Of a stretch of DNA of 64,000 nt, positions 38,971 through 48,637 are shown piece after piece. Numbering within the stretch: position 1 is the first letter of the stretch; each line of letters starts with the position of its first letter. Position numbers and translations under genes: made by a program. Source of the stretch: Bdellovibrio sp. ZAP7 (GTDB taxonomy: Bacteria; Bdellovibrionota; UBA1018; CAIMNF01); the NCBI GenBank assembly GCA_945874535.1, contig CAMCGZ010000001.1:154471-218470 (forward strand). Reading direction: 5' to 3'. A model generated the notes under the pieces. It ran no database searches. It saw nothing but the letters and a program-made list of their open reading frames with translations, and had not been told where the DNA came from.

Positions 38971-40226
38971 TTTTCGTTCTCCCTGCGGATGTTCGCGCCC
39001 AGAGCGCTGAGTTTCAGTTCGAGTTTTTCATAACCCCGGTCCAGATGGTAGATCCTCCGGATCACGGTTTCTCCTGTTGCGGCGATTCCGGCGATTACCA
39101 AGGAGGCGCTCGCACGAAGGTCGGTTGCCATGACGGTCGCACCGCTCAGCTTCACGGGGCCCTCCACGAGGGCCTCATTGCCCTGAATCCGGATGCGGGC
39201 ACCGAGGCGGGCTAACTCCGGCACGTGCATGAAGCGGTTCTCGAAAATGGTTTCTTCAATTCTGGAGTTTCCGTCGGCCTGGGTCATCAGCGCCATGAAT
39301 TGCGCCTGCATATCGGTCGGAAATCCCGGAAAGGGAGCTGTCTGGATGTTTGAGGGAATGAGACGGTCTCCTGCTTCGGCCTCGACCCAGTCCGCCCCCG
39401 AGGTGATTCTGGCACCCATGGATTCGAGGACCTCAAGGGCCGATCCCAAATAGTGCGAATCGATTCCGGTGACGCGGACCTTTCCTTTGCTGATGAGTCC
39501 TGCACACAAAAAGGTCGCAGCCTCCACGCGGTCCGGTGCGATGGAATGGTTCATTCCACCGAGGGAGGAAACGCCTTCGATGCGGATCACGGGAGTCCCG
39601 TCACCCGAAATTCTCGCACCCATCGAACGGAGGGCTGTAGCCAGATCGACAATCTCGGGCTCGCATGCGGCGTTCTGAATCTCTGAAATTCCAGAGGCAA
39701 GCGATGCTGCCATCAGTGCGTTTTCGGTCGCTCCCACGCTCGGGAAGGGGAGGGGAAGGATTGCTCCACGCAAGCCATGGGGGGCGCGGCCATGAATGTA
39801 TCCTCCATCGATCTCGAACACGGCACCGAGTTTTTCAAGGGCACTCAGATGGAAGTCGACAGGCCGTGCCCCAATCGCGCATCCACCAGGAAGGCTCACC
39901 TTCGCCTCACCCGCCCGCGCCAACAGGGGGCCGAGAACCAGGACCGAGGCACGCATGGTCCGGACCAGATCATAGGGGGCTTCGATCGAGCTCAAATTTC
40001 CGGCGTCGAGTGTGACTCGATCGTCTTCTCGGCTCACCGAGATGCCGAGGGTCTCGAGCACCTTCAGGGTGGTCTTGATGTCTGCAAGATCAGGGACATT
40101 CCGCAGAGTCGAAGGTTGATCGCTCAGGATCCCCGCAAAAAGAATGGGAAGTGCTGCGTTTTTAGCACCACTGACCGGAACGGAGCCCTCCAGTCGGGTC
40201 CCACCGCGGATTCTCAAGATCTCCAT
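38967..40226 (-). CDS. murA: UDP-N-acetylglucosamine 1-carboxyvinyltransferase MurA
   Basis: MurA transfers enolpyruvate to UDP-GlcNAc in the first committed step of peptidoglycan synthesis. The 419-residue protein has the substrate-binding SGAKNAALP (Lys22-Asn23) and the catalytic Cys116 in LPGGCAIGARP, so it is of the fosfomycin-sensitive cysteine type. The C-terminus has the repeated fold and the conserved DRGYEKLELKLSALGA. It lies between prmC and the methyltransferase gene. Confidence 0.97.
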   Translation of the reverse strand: MEILRIRGGTRLEGSVPVSGAKNAALPILFAGILSDQPSTLRNVPDLADIKTTLKVLETLGISVSREDDRVTLDAGNLSSIEAPYDLVRTMRASVLVLGPLLARAGEAKVSLPGGCAIGARPVDFHLSALEKLGAVFEIDGGYIHGRAPHGLRGAILPLPFPSVGATENALMAASLASGISEIQNAACEPEIVDLATALRSMGARISGDGTPVIRIEGVSSLGGMNHSIAPDRVEAATFLCAGLISKGKVRVTGIDSHYLGSALEVLESMGARITSGADWVEAEAGDRLIPSNIQTAPFPGFPTDMQAQFMALMTQADGNSRIEETIFENRFMHVPELARLGARIRIQGNEALVEGPVKLSGATVMATDLRASASLVIAGIAATGETVIRRIYHLDRGYEKLELKLSALGANIRRENEK

Positions 40227-40229
40227 AAA

Positions 40230-41114
40230 TCAGAACTCTGCCCGAAGCACTCTGGGCCGTCCAGTCAGATCTGGAATCAAGAACACGCGCGTGGCTCCCG
40301 ACTTCTGGAACCCCGCTTCCAGGAGGTGTGCCCGCTCATGGGGGATTTCAAAAAAGGCCGCGCCGCCCGGTGCCATCAGTCGCTTCGCACGCGAAATGAA
40401 GTCCGCGTAGAAAAATCCGGGATCGTTGTTCCAGGGGAACAGCGCCGAGGCTGGCTCGTGCAGCAATACGCCGGACTCGATCTCATCGTTCCGGGAGACA
40501 TAAGGAGGATTCGAGACCAGGAGGGTGAAGGGCGCGAGGGGTTCGAAAGGACCGAAGCCCTGATCCTGGGACACGGGCAGAATCCGGAGGCGCTCGGCCC
40601 AGCCCGACCCGCACCAGCGGGACAGATTGGATTCGGCCAATTCAATTGCGGCAGCGGAGGTCTCGGTCGCAATGCCCGAAGCCCCCGGAAATCGAACCAG
40701 CAACTCGCATGAGATCACCCCGGTCCCCAAGCCGAGCTCTGCAAATCGGAATGAAGCACGCCCCTGATTTTGAAGGATCCACTCTTCGCAGGCGGCCACC
40801 AGAATCTCGGTCTCGGGCCTCGGAATCAGGGTTGCTCCATTCACCGAGTAGTCTCGGTCCATGAAGGTCTGGTAACCAAGAAGGTGTTGGAGTGGAATGC
40901 CTTGAGCGCGGTCTCGGGCCAGATGAATCGCCCAATTCCGTTCGGCAGAAGTGGGAACGGGATCGAACAGATAGAGTTTTCCAAAGCTGTCGAGCTCGGG
41001 TCGGGTTTGAGACAGGACATGCAATAATATCCGCTCTGCCTCCGCACCCGGGCTGGCCACGGAGTCCTTTCCACCTGTCAGAATCAATAAAATCTCAGAC
41101 TTAAGCTCCCGCAT
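40230..41114 (-). CDS. prmC: Peptide chain release factor N5-glutamine methyltransferase PrmC
   Basis: PrmC methylates the glutamine of the GGQ motif in release factors. The 294-residue protein has the N-terminal helical domain, the SAM region FAELGLGTGVISCEL and the catalytic NPPYVSR. Its substrate RF1 is encoded immediately upstream, with a 14-base overlap, which is the common arrangement. Confidence 0.96.
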   Translation of the reverse strand: MRELKSEILLILTGGKDSVASPGAEAERILLHVLSQTRPELDSFGKLYLFDPVPTSAERNWAIHLARDRAQGIPLQHLLGYQTFMDRDYSVNGATLIPRPETEILVAACEEWILQNQGRASFRFAELGLGTGVISCELLVRFPGASGIATETSAAAIELAESNLSRWCGSGWAERLRILPVSQDQGFGPFEPLAPFTLLVSNPPYVSRNDEIESGVLLHEPASALFPWNNDPGFFYADFISRAKRLMAPGGAAFFEIPHERAHLLEAGFQKSGATRVFLIPDLTGRPRVLRAEF

Positions 41115-42177
41115 ATCCGGCCTGTTTTAGGGCCTCCGCTTGATAATGGGTCTGAAGAGCATCGAGGAGTTCCTGGATGTGTCCCTCCATCACATCGGGG
41201 AGTTGATGGATGGTGAATCCGATCCGATGATCGGTGAGTCGGCCCTGGGGAAAATTGTAAGTCCGGATGCGCTCCGATCGATCTCCTGTGCCGACCATGG
41301 CACGTCGGGAATCGGCGTGTTCTTTTGCCGCCTTTTCTTGCTCGGCCTCGAGAATGCGCGAGCGGAGGATCTTCATCGCTTTCTCTTTATTCTTCAGCTG
41401 CGAGCGCTCGTCCTGGCAAGCCACGACTACGCCACTCGGAAGGTGGGTGATCCGGACGGCCGAGTCGGTGGTGTTCACGGATTGACCGCCGGCTCCACTC
41501 GAGCGGAACACATCAATTCTGAGATCGGCCGGATTGATCTGGACATCGATTTCCTCGGCCTCGGGTAGAACGGCAACAGTCACGGTAGAGGTGTGCACCC
41601 GACCCTGGGCCTCGGTTTCCGGAACGCGTTGGACCCGGTGGACTCCGGCCTCGAACTTGAGCCGGGAATAAACCTTGGTACCCTCGATCATGAGAATGAT
41701 CTCTTTGAGGCCGCCCTTTTCCGCCTGACTCACAGACATCACCTCGGTGCGCCAGCCCTGACGTTCCGAATACCGCTGATACAGTCTGTACAGTTCTCCA
41801 GCAAACAGGGCCGCTTCTTCTCCACCCGCTCCGGCGCGGACTTCCAGAATCACGTTTTTCAGGTCATTCGGATCCTGTGGAAGGAGTAGGACTTGGAGGC
41901 GCTTGGCGCTGGCTTCGAGCTCCGGCTCGAGTGCTTTCAGTTCTTCTTTGGCCATGGCGGAGAATTCGGGATCTCCCTCGACCAACAGCTCTTTGTTCGA
42001 CTGGATCTCCGACTTGGTCTTGCGGTGGTGCCGGTATTCCGCCACCACTTCTTGCAAAGACGCATGCTCCTTTGACAAGCGACGGAACTCGTCCGGTCGG
42101 TTTGCCAGATCCGGATCGCCGAGCTTGTGCTCGATTTCAAGATATCGGGCCTCGACGGCCTGGAGCTTGTCGAACAT
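41101..42177 (-). CDS. prfA: Peptide chain release factor 1
   Basis: RF1 recognises UAA and UAG stop codons and triggers peptide release. The 358-residue protein has the GGQ loop in SSGAGGQSVNTTDSAVRITH and the typical C-terminal ERIRTYNFPQGRLTDHRI. Normal length. It shares a base with the rho stop and overlaps prmC. Confidence 0.97.
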   Translation of the reverse strand: MFDKLQAVEARYLEIEHKLGDPDLANRPDEFRRLSKEHASLQEVVAEYRHHRKTKSEIQSNKELLVEGDPEFSAMAKEELKALEPELEASAKRLQVLLLPQDPNDLKNVILEVRAGAGGEEAALFAGELYRLYQRYSERQGWRTEVMSVSQAEKGGLKEIILMIEGTKVYSRLKFEAGVHRVQRVPETEAQGRVHTSTVTVAVLPEAEEIDVQINPADLRIDVFRSSGAGGQSVNTTDSAVRITHLPSGVVVACQDERSQLKNKEKAMKILRSRILEAEQEKAAKEHADSRRAMVGTGDRSERIRTYNFPQGRLTDHRIGFTIHQLPDVMEGHIQELLDALQTHYQAEALKQAGYAGA

Positions 42178-43622
42178 CAGCTACTCATCGATTTGATGAA
42201 CTCTTCGTTGGATTTCGTATGGGAGACCTTGTCGAGCAAGAACTCCATGGCATCCACGGTGTTCATGGGGTGCAAGACCTTGCGAAGAATCCAGATCCGG
42301 TTGATCACTTCCTTGGGAAGCAGGAGGTCTTCTTTCCGCGTTGCTGACTTATTGATGTCAAGGCACGGGAAAATCCGCTTTTCCATGAGCTTCCGGTCGA
42401 GAACGATCTCGGAATTTCCGGTTCCTTTGAACTCCTCGAAAATCACCTCATCCATCCGCGAGCCAGTATCGACCAGTGCGGTAGCAATGATGGTCAAAGA
42501 GCCGCCTTCCTCGATGTTTCGGGCCGCACCGAAGAAACGCTTCGGCTTGTGGAGGGCGTTCGAGTCGACACCGCCCGACAGGATTTTTCCGGACGGCGGG
42601 ACCACCGCGTTGTAGGCGCGAGCCAAGCGGGTGATGGAGTCGAGCAAGATCACCACATCGTATTTGTTTTCGACCAGGCGCTTGGCTTTCTCGATCACCA
42701 TCTCCGCGACCTGCACGTGCCGGGACGCTTGCTCGTCGAAGGTGGACGAGATCACCTCGCCTTTGACCGATCGTTGCATGTCGGTCACTTCTTCGGGGCG
42801 TTCATCAATCAGGAGGACAATCAGTTTCACCTCGGGATGATTCGATGTGATCGCATTCGCAATATCCTGCATGAGAACCGTTTTGCCGGCACGGGGTGGT
42901 GCTACAATCAGGCAACGTTGCCCCTTTCCGAGTGGAACCATCAGGTCGATGATTCGAGTACTGTGATTGTTGGGCTGATACTCAAGGTGCAGGCGTTGCT
43001 TCGGATAAAGAGGCGTGAGGTTGTCGAACAGAACGCGCTCGGTATTCAGTTCGGAAGCCTGGAAGTTCACCTGCTCGACCTTCAGGAGTGCGAAGTAGCG
43101 TTCGCCCTCTTTCGGAGAGCGGACCGAACCGCTCACGGTATCGCCCGTACGAAGTCCGAATCGACGGATCTGGGATGGAGAGACATACACATCGTCTGGA
43201 CCGGGAAGGTAGTTGTACTCGGGAGCCCGCAAGAACCCGAATCCGTCGGGCAGGCACTCGAGCACCCCGTCGGCATAGATGTGCTCATTCCGCTCGGCCA
43301 TTTTCTGGAGAATGACGAAGATGAGGTCCTGCTTCCGGAGGCTGCCGGCATTCTCGATGCCCACACTGTGGGCGAGGTCGACCAGTTCATGGGCCTTCTT
43401 GTTCTTGAGCTCCTTCAGGTGCATCGGCTTTTGGCTGGTATCGATTTCGGAGGATTCCTCCTGGTCGATACTCGGGCTGACGGGGGCGACCTCGACAGGA
43501 TCGGGCTGGACGTCTGCCATTTCAGCGACATCGGCCGGAACTTCTGCGGGTCGCTTTCCTGCGATGATGCGCTTGTTCCCGGGTTTGTTGGCGGGCTTGT
43601 TCGGCGGGATTGAATTGCTCAT
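42177..43622 (-). CDS. rho: Transcription termination factor Rho
   Basis: Rho is a hexameric RNA helicase that ends transcription. The 481-residue protein has the Rho N-terminal and RNA-binding OB region ([21 protein letters not shown]), Walker A in [16 protein letters not shown], Walker B in [16 protein letters not shown] and the Q-loop/R-loop segments. An acidic, proline-rich N-terminal extension of about 65 residues precedes the conserved core. The start has AAGGAG seven bases upstream. It heads the rho-prfA-prmC-murA run and is divergent from mltG. Confidence 0.97.
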   Translation of the reverse strand: MSNSIPPNKPANKPGNKRIIAGKRPAEVPADVAEMADVQPDPVEVAPVSPSIDQEESSEIDTSQKPMHLKELKNKKAHELVDLAHSVGIENAGSLRKQDLIFVILQKMAERNEHIYADGVLECLPDGFGFLRAPEYNYLPGPDDVYVSPSQIRRFGLRTGDTVSGSVRSPKEGERYFALLKVEQVNFQASELNTERVLFDNLTPLYPKQRLHLEYQPNNHSTRIIDLMVPLGKGQRCLIVAPPRAGKTVLMQDIANAITSNHPEVKLIVLLIDERPEEVTDMQRSVKGEVISSTFDEQASRHVQVAEMVIEKAKRLVENKYDVVILLDSITRLARAYNAVVPPSGKILSGGVDSNALHKPKRFFGAARNIEEGGSLTIIATALVDTGSRMDEVIFEEFKGTGNSEIVLDRKLMEKRIFPCLDINKSATRKEDLLLPKEVINRIWILRKVLHPMNTVDAMEFLLDKVSHTKSNEEFIKSMSS

Positions 43623-43774
43623 GACGCATCTCCTTTTTGGAACTTAAAAATGGGTGGCTGGAATGAGGTGGGAAGTGGGATGTCAAAAAATTGAAAGGGA
43701 CCTAACGGATGATTGAGGAATAACAAAGCTTTTTGATCCCGTCCAGTCCGAATTGGATGCTACTCTTGAGGTCG

Positions 43775-44839
43775 ATGAATCGTTTCAAGTGGCTTTGGAT
43801 CCTCATGATTCCTCTTGTTTTCGTGGCGGCTTATTTTTACTTGAACCGCTTCTGGGAGACTCCCTTCAAGCCCGGAGCCAAAGACCAGAAAGTGGTTTTT
43901 GATCTGACCCGGGGAATGAGTCCTCAGGCCATATCGGACGCGCTCGAAAGAAGCGGACTGATCGAACAATCCTTTCTGTTTCTCTGGGCGGGTAAGTGGC
44001 ATCGGGCTTGGGGCGGGATCAAGTCAGCCGAATACGAACTGAGTCCGGCACTCTCACCCCGGCAATTGTTCAAGGTTCTTCAGAGCGGCATTGGCATCCA
44101 AAAGGCTCTCTTGATCCGCGAAGGAGACAACATCTTCCAGGTGGCGGATGCTTTTGCCGCCGCCGGACTCGCAAAGAGGCGAATCATTCTCGAAAGATTG
44201 CGCTCATCGGAGTTCATTGCCGATCTGGGACTTTCGGGCGAGGCCGGTTCGAGCCTGGAGGGCTACCTGCTTCCCAATACGTATTTTTTTGATAAGCGCG
44301 AAACTCCCGAGCATCTGATTCGGAGGATGGTCGAGGCCTTCAAGAAAAACTGGACTCCTGAGTTCGAAGCCCGCGCCAAGTCGCTCGGGTTATCCCGTCG
44401 CGATGTGGTGATCCTGGCTTCGGTGGTGGAGAAAGAAACGGGAGCCGGGTTCGAACGGCCGATGATCGCTTCGGTATTTCACAACCGTTTGAAAAAAAAG
44501 ATGCGTCTCCAGAGCGACCCCACAACCATTTACGGAATCTGGGAGGGCTATTCGGGAAATCTGCGTCGCTCGGACTTGCTGCAAAAAACCCCTTACAACA
44601 CCTACGCCATTCCGGCGCTGCCGGCGGGACCGATCTCGAATCCCAATCCGGAATCCATCCGGGCGGTGCTCCACCCGGCCGAGACCGAGTATCTGTACTT
44701 TGTTTCAAAGAATGACGGAACTCACATCTTCTCGAAGACCTATGGCGAGCACGCAGCGCACGTCCGCGAAACACAGCTCGACCCGAAGGCGCGCGATGGG
44801 AAGAGCTGGAGGGATCTCGGAAAGTCCGGCGGCCACTGA
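43775..44839 (+). CDS. mltG: Endolytic murein transglycosylase MltG
   Basis: MltG is an inner-membrane lytic transglycosylase that trims nascent peptidoglycan strands. The protein has one N-terminal membrane span (residues about 5-23), a LysM-like region, and the YceG core with the catalytic glutamate in LASVVEKETG, followed by VFHNRLKKKMRLQSDPTTIYG and NTYAIPALPAGPISNP. The ATG at 43775 is chosen (354 residues) because it places the span at the very start; in-frame TTG 43733 and ATG 43757 are possible. It is divergent from rho and converges on the photolyase gene. Confidence 0.93.
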   Translation: MNRFKWLWILMIPLVFVAAYFYLNRFWETPFKPGAKDQKVVFDLTRGMSPQAISDALERSGLIEQSFLFLWAGKWHRAWGGIKSAEYELSPALSPRQLFKVLQSGIGIQKALLIREGDNIFQVADAFAAAGLAKRRIILERLRSSEFIADLGLSGEAGSSLEGYLLPNTYFFDKRETPEHLIRRMVEAFKKNWTPEFEARAKSLGLSRRDVVILASVVEKETGAGFERPMIASVFHNRLKKKMRLQSDPTTIYGIWEGYSGNLRRSDLLQKTPYNTYAIPALPAGPISNPNPESIRAVLHPAETEYLYFVSKNDGTHIFSKTYGEHAAHVRETQLDPKARDGKSWRDLGKSGGH

Positions 44840-44842
44840 TTC

Positions 44843-46342
44843 TCAGTGCGGCAAAGAGGTCCGATCCCGAAACGCGGCGGCGGCGGCTCTCAATTTGTCC
44901 AGTTTGGCGGAGGGCATTTTCTCGAGCAGTTTCACCATCATCGAAAGGCGTGGGTTTTTCGAGAAAAACGCACGGTGACGGTCGATGAAGCTCCAGTAGA
45001 GGCCATCCCATTCCTCGCACCAGGGGCCCTTGGTGTAGTGACTCATTTTCAAAATGTAATTGGATCCCGAAATGTAGGGTTTGGTGGCGAAGATCCCGCC
45101 ATCGCTCATGAGCCCCATGCCGCACACATTCGGGCCCATGACCCACTCGTAAGAGTCCACATACATCTCCATGAACCAGCGGTAAGCTTCTTTGGGGTGG
45201 ATTTCGGACAAGAGCATCAGGTTCGAGATCACCATCAGGCGTTCGATGTGGTGGTTGTATCCGAGGCGGAGCACTTTCTTGATGGCATCATCGAGTGGCG
45301 GAATCCCGGTATCGCCCGTGTACCAGGCGGCGCCCAGCTTTCGATGGTGATTCCAGAAGTTCGAGTTTTCCTGGATTTGGCCGAATTTCTGATCGACCCC
45401 ATGGACGAATTCCCGCCAACCGATGATCTGTCGGAGAAATCCCTCCACCGAGGCGATGGGGGCACCGGTCTTTCGAGCGTGTTCCAGCGTTTGCGCGACA
45501 ACGGTACGGGGGCTCAGTATCCCGAGGTTTAGCAGGGGAGATAGCAAAGAGTGATGGAGAATGTCGCGACTTCCATCGAGGGCGTCTTCATAGGGGCCGA
45601 AATCCTCGAGGCGCACCTTCAGGAAGTCATCCAGCCAAGAGCGGGCTCCCGCGTGATCGTAAGGAAGATAAAGGGATCCGATTTCTCCGGGATGGTCGGG
45701 AAAGTGCTTTTCGATCATGGCCCGGACCCGCGCCTCATGAGACGAGGGGGTCGCTTCGGGAAGTGGCGGCTCGCGGTAGTTTCTCGGAAGTTTCTTCCGG
45801 TTCTCGGTGTCGAAACTCCATTTGCCTCCGACCGGCTGCCCGTCACCATCCACCAAAACCTTGAGGCGTTTGCGCTCCTGCTCGTAGAAGCGCTTCATGA
45901 AGGGCTTCCCGTTTTTGTCGAGGTGGGACTCGAAATGTCGATCCTGAGACAGGAAGGAGGGGCAGGGCAAAACTTCGAGGGGGACGTTACGCGTCCGGCA
46001 AAAATCCTGAATGGCTTGCATGAAGCTGCGATCCGGATTCCGGGCGACACGAATTGCGGACTTCCCCGAAAGAGCCTCCGCAACCCGATCCCAAAAGGAG
46101 CACTGAACCGATTCCGGAAGCTCGAAATAGCGCACACTGTGGCCCTGGGCCAGCAGTTGATCCCGGAAGCTTCTCATCGAAACAAAGGTGTGGAGCAGGC
46201 GCTTCCGGTGGTAGCGGTACTGTTTTGCGATTCCCAGATCCTCGATCAGGAGCGCCTCGGTACCGGCAGAGAGCCTGAGGGGTCCATCGGCGAGCCATTC
46301 TGGAAACAGTTGATTGCCAAGAATCAGGGTCAGTGTGTTCAC
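44843..46342 (-). CDS. Photolyase-related protein (FeS-BCP / DPRP family) without cluster cysteines
   Basis: A 499-residue member of the deoxyribodipyrimidine photolyase-related family, whose known members repair (6-4) photoproducts using FAD. The N-terminal Rossmann domain starts TLILGNQLFPEW. The C-terminal FAD domain has VEGFLRQIIGWREFVHG, NHHIERLMVISNLMLL, YEWVMGPNVCGMG and GIFATKPYISGSNYI, all strongly family-like. The family normally has a [4Fe-4S] cluster bound by one cysteine before the FAD helices and three in the YCxxC...CPF region. Here that region reads SHYTKGPWCEEWDGLYWSF, with only Cys442, and the early cysteine position reads IPPLDDAI. The cluster is therefore probably absent. 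Stand-alone gene. Confidence 0.9.
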   Translation of the reverse strand: MNTLTLILGNQLFPEWLADGPLRLSAGTEALLIEDLGIAKQYRYHRKRLLHTFVSMRSFRDQLLAQGHSVRYFELPESVQCSFWDRVAEALSGKSAIRVARNPDRSFMQAIQDFCRTRNVPLEVLPCPSFLSQDRHFESHLDKNGKPFMKRFYEQERKRLKVLVDGDGQPVGGKWSFDTENRKKLPRNYREPPLPEATPSSHEARVRAMIEKHFPDHPGEIGSLYLPYDHAGARSWLDDFLKVRLEDFGPYEDALDGSRDILHHSLLSPLLNLGILSPRTVVAQTLEHARKTGAPIASVEGFLRQIIGWREFVHGVDQKFGQIQENSNFWNHHRKLGAAWYTGDTGIPPLDDAIKKVLRLGYNHHIERLMVISNLMLLSEIHPKEAYRWFMEMYVDSYEWVMGPNVCGMGLMSDGGIFATKPYISGSNYILKMSHYTKGPWCEEWDGLYWSFIDRHRAFFSKNPRLSMMVKLLEKMPSAKLDKLRAAAAAFRDRTSLPH

Positions 46343-46406
46343 GCCCGCTTAAACTATCATGGGCCCTTGAGTTTTGAAACGGCGCAGGCTTAAACTTTCC
46401 GGAATC

Positions 46407-48620
46407 ATGAAATGGTTCACCTTTCTGCCCCTTTTGGTACTTTGCTCGCCGGCATTTGCCGGAACCCGTTTGCTCATCAAGACCGCTAAGCCGGTTCCGG
46501 GAGCTCGGATGCTTTCCGGGGCGAATCCATGGCAGGCGCTGGAGTTGGAAACCGAGGCTGAGAAATTCGGCCTCATTGCAGAGTTGCTCCGCGATCCGGA
46601 GGTCGAGTGGGTGGAGGAAGACCGTCAGGTCCGGGTCGATCCGGTCCTGCCGAATGACGCACAAGTTTCAAAACAATGGGCACTCGCACGCCTGGGTGTG
46701 TTCGAGGCGTGGAAGTCGGTGCCAGCGAATGCGCCGGATATCCTCGTTGCGGTGATCGATACGGGAGTCGACTCGTCCCATCCGGATCTTCGAGAGGTGA
46801 TGTTCACTCATCCCGGAGAGATTCCGGGCAATGGCCGGGACGATGACGGAAACGGATTTGTGGATGACGTGAGAGGTTGGAACTTTGAAGCCGACGATGC
46901 GGACTCGTCGGATGACTTCCATCACGGAACCCATGTGGCCGGCATCATCGGAGCTAAGAGCGACAACCGGATCGGCATCAGCGGGGTTGCACCGCGAGTC
47001 CGGATCCTTCCCGTGCGTTGGATGAAAAAAGGTCTGGGCTGGGGCGAAGATGCGATCGAATCGATTCATTACGCCGTAAAAATGGGCGCGCGCGTGATCA
47101 ATGCGAGCTGGGGCGGAATCGGTTATTCGAAGGCACTCGAAGAGGCCATTCGCGAGGCCGAAAAAAAGGGAGTCCTGTTCGTCTCCTCTGCAGGAAACGG
47201 CAAATCCGATAACGATGTGAAGCCCCATCATCCCGCGAACCTCGTCCTCTCGAACACCCTTTCGGTGGCCTCCGTGGATGAGAACGATCAACTGGAGAAA
47301 TACTCGAACTACGGAAAAACGAAAGTCGACTTCGGAGCTCCCGGAAAAGAAATCCTGAGCACCATGATGTCTGGCATCTATGGAAATCTATCAGGGACTT
47401 CGATGGCAGCGGCGATGGTGAGCGGAAGTGCCGCATTGATCCTCTCTGCGCGCCCCGAATTGAGCGCGCAAGACCTGAAGCGCATTTTCTCTGAGACCGT
47501 GACCCCGTCGGTGAGCTTGCAGGGAAAAACCCGGACCGGGGGGCGGATCGACACCCTTCGGGCCATGCGTGCGGCCTTTGGCCGTACACGGCTAGAGAAG
47601 CAGGTCGACGCGAATGACACCGATATTTCGGGTGAATCGCTCATTTCTGAAGCCTGGGTCTCCGGAGAAGTGATCCGGCCGGATCGGGTCGAAGAAGGAG
47701 CCGGTGTGAGTGGCCTTTCCTTGAAAATCGTCCGGAAGGTGAAGGGCCTCGATGTTCCAGTGGAAGGCGTGACCTTCCGGGCCCAGACGGTCTCGAGCGG
47801 GGCGTCGGTGGTGCTTCGGTCTGGGGTAGACGGAGCTATCCGGGCTCCCGGGTGTGATCGCGAATCCTTTACGGCGACCGCTTACTTGGAAAGCCCGCGG
47901 TTCAGAATTGTGGCAGGAGCCTCGCCCTACGAGCTCGTTCTCAAGATCCGATGTGGTGTTGAGCAAAAGCTGGTATTTGAAGAGGCCACTCCCGCCGGCC
48001 AGGCAATCGGGATCTGGCAAACCGCAGCGACGGGCGAGCGGAAACTGGCTGAATCGGTGGGGCTCCAGTTCTGGAAGCGAACCATCGATTTTGAGTGGCC
48101 TGCCAAAGGGGACTATTACAGCATGGACCGGGTCCGGATCACGCGTGGTGACCACTGGGACGTGGTGGGCCACGAGATGGGCCACGCCATCTACGATCAG
48201 GCCGGGATCGGTGTATTCGGTGGGGGCCAGCATTACATCGACCAGTGTTACACCGAAGCCATGGCGATCTCTGAGGGCTGGGCTTCCTTCTATTCCGCGT
48301 GGGTAGCACTTTCTCTTTCCGATCCCGATGCCCGATTCGAATTCATGGTTCCCCGTCGGGCGCCCATCCGGATCGAGAACATCCCGGCCGATGTTTGTAG
48401 CAAGCAAACCAACGAGTGGCGGGCGTCCGGGTTTTTTTGGGATCTGGTCGACCTGCATGAAGACGGAGAGGGGGAGGCGGCGCCATTTGCAAGACTCTGG
48501 GCAGACACCCTGGGTGCGCGCGCGTCAAGTGTTGGAAAAGTAAAGGCTCGGCTGCTGCAAAAGGGTTGGAGTCCGGAACGCCTCGAGACCATTTGGAAAT
48601 TGAATTTCCCGGGTGAGTGA
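46407..48620 (+). CDS. Exported subtilisin-family protease with C-terminal HExxH domain
   Basis: A 737-residue protein with a signal peptide ending in PAFA. Residues about 20-80 form an inhibitor_I9-like propeptide. The S8 domain has the full triad: Asp118 in VAVIDTGVDSSHPDL, His173 in HHGTHVAGI and Ser332 in LSGTSMAAAMVSG; the oxyanion asparagine is in FVSSAGNGK. After a linker domain, His589-Glu590 and His593 form HEMGHAIYD, followed by an acidic, glutamate-containing segment (EAMAISEGWASFYSAW) of the type that supplies the third zinc ligand in gluzincins. It thus combines serine- and metallo-peptidase signatures. ATG 46407 is preferred over TTG 46374 because it starts the signal peptide. 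Confidence 0.9.
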   Translation: MKWFTFLPLLVLCSPAFAGTRLLIKTAKPVPGARMLSGANPWQALELETEAEKFGLIAELLRDPEVEWVEEDRQVRVDPVLPNDAQVSKQWALARLGVFEAWKSVPANAPDILVAVIDTGVDSSHPDLREVMFTHPGEIPGNGRDDDGNGFVDDVRGWNFEADDADSSDDFHHGTHVAGIIGAKSDNRIGISGVAPRVRILPVRWMKKGLGWGEDAIESIHYAVKMGARVINASWGGIGYSKALEEAIREAEKKGVLFVSSAGNGKSDNDVKPHHPANLVLSNTLSVASVDENDQLEKYSNYGKTKVDFGAPGKEILSTMMSGIYGNLSGTSMAAAMVSGSAALILSARPELSAQDLKRIFSETVTPSVSLQGKTRTGGRIDTLRAMRAAFGRTRLEKQVDANDTDISGESLISEAWVSGEVIRPDRVEEGAGVSGLSLKIVRKVKGLDVPVEGVTFRAQTVSSGASVVLRSGVDGAIRAPGCDRESFTATAYLESPRFRIVAGASPYELVLKIRCGVEQKLVFEEATPAGQAIGIWQTAATGERKLAESVGLQFWKRTIDFEWPAKGDYYSMDRVRITRGDHWDVVGHEMGHAIYDQAGIGVFGGGQHYIDQCYTEAMAISEGWASFYSAWVALSLSDPDARFEFMVPRRAPIRIENIPADVCSKQTNEWRASGFFWDLVDLHEDGEGEAAPFARLWADTLGARASSVGKVKARLLQKGWSPERLETIWKLNFPGE

Positions 48621-48637
48621 GCTAGCGTTCAAGGTTT

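Noticed and set aside
39777-40712. Plus-strand open frame of 311 residues
   Set aside because: It is antisense to murA and prmC, both of which have intact catalytic motifs.
42549-43613. Plus-strand open frame of 354 residues
   Set aside because: It is antisense to rho, whose Walker motifs and normal length are clear.
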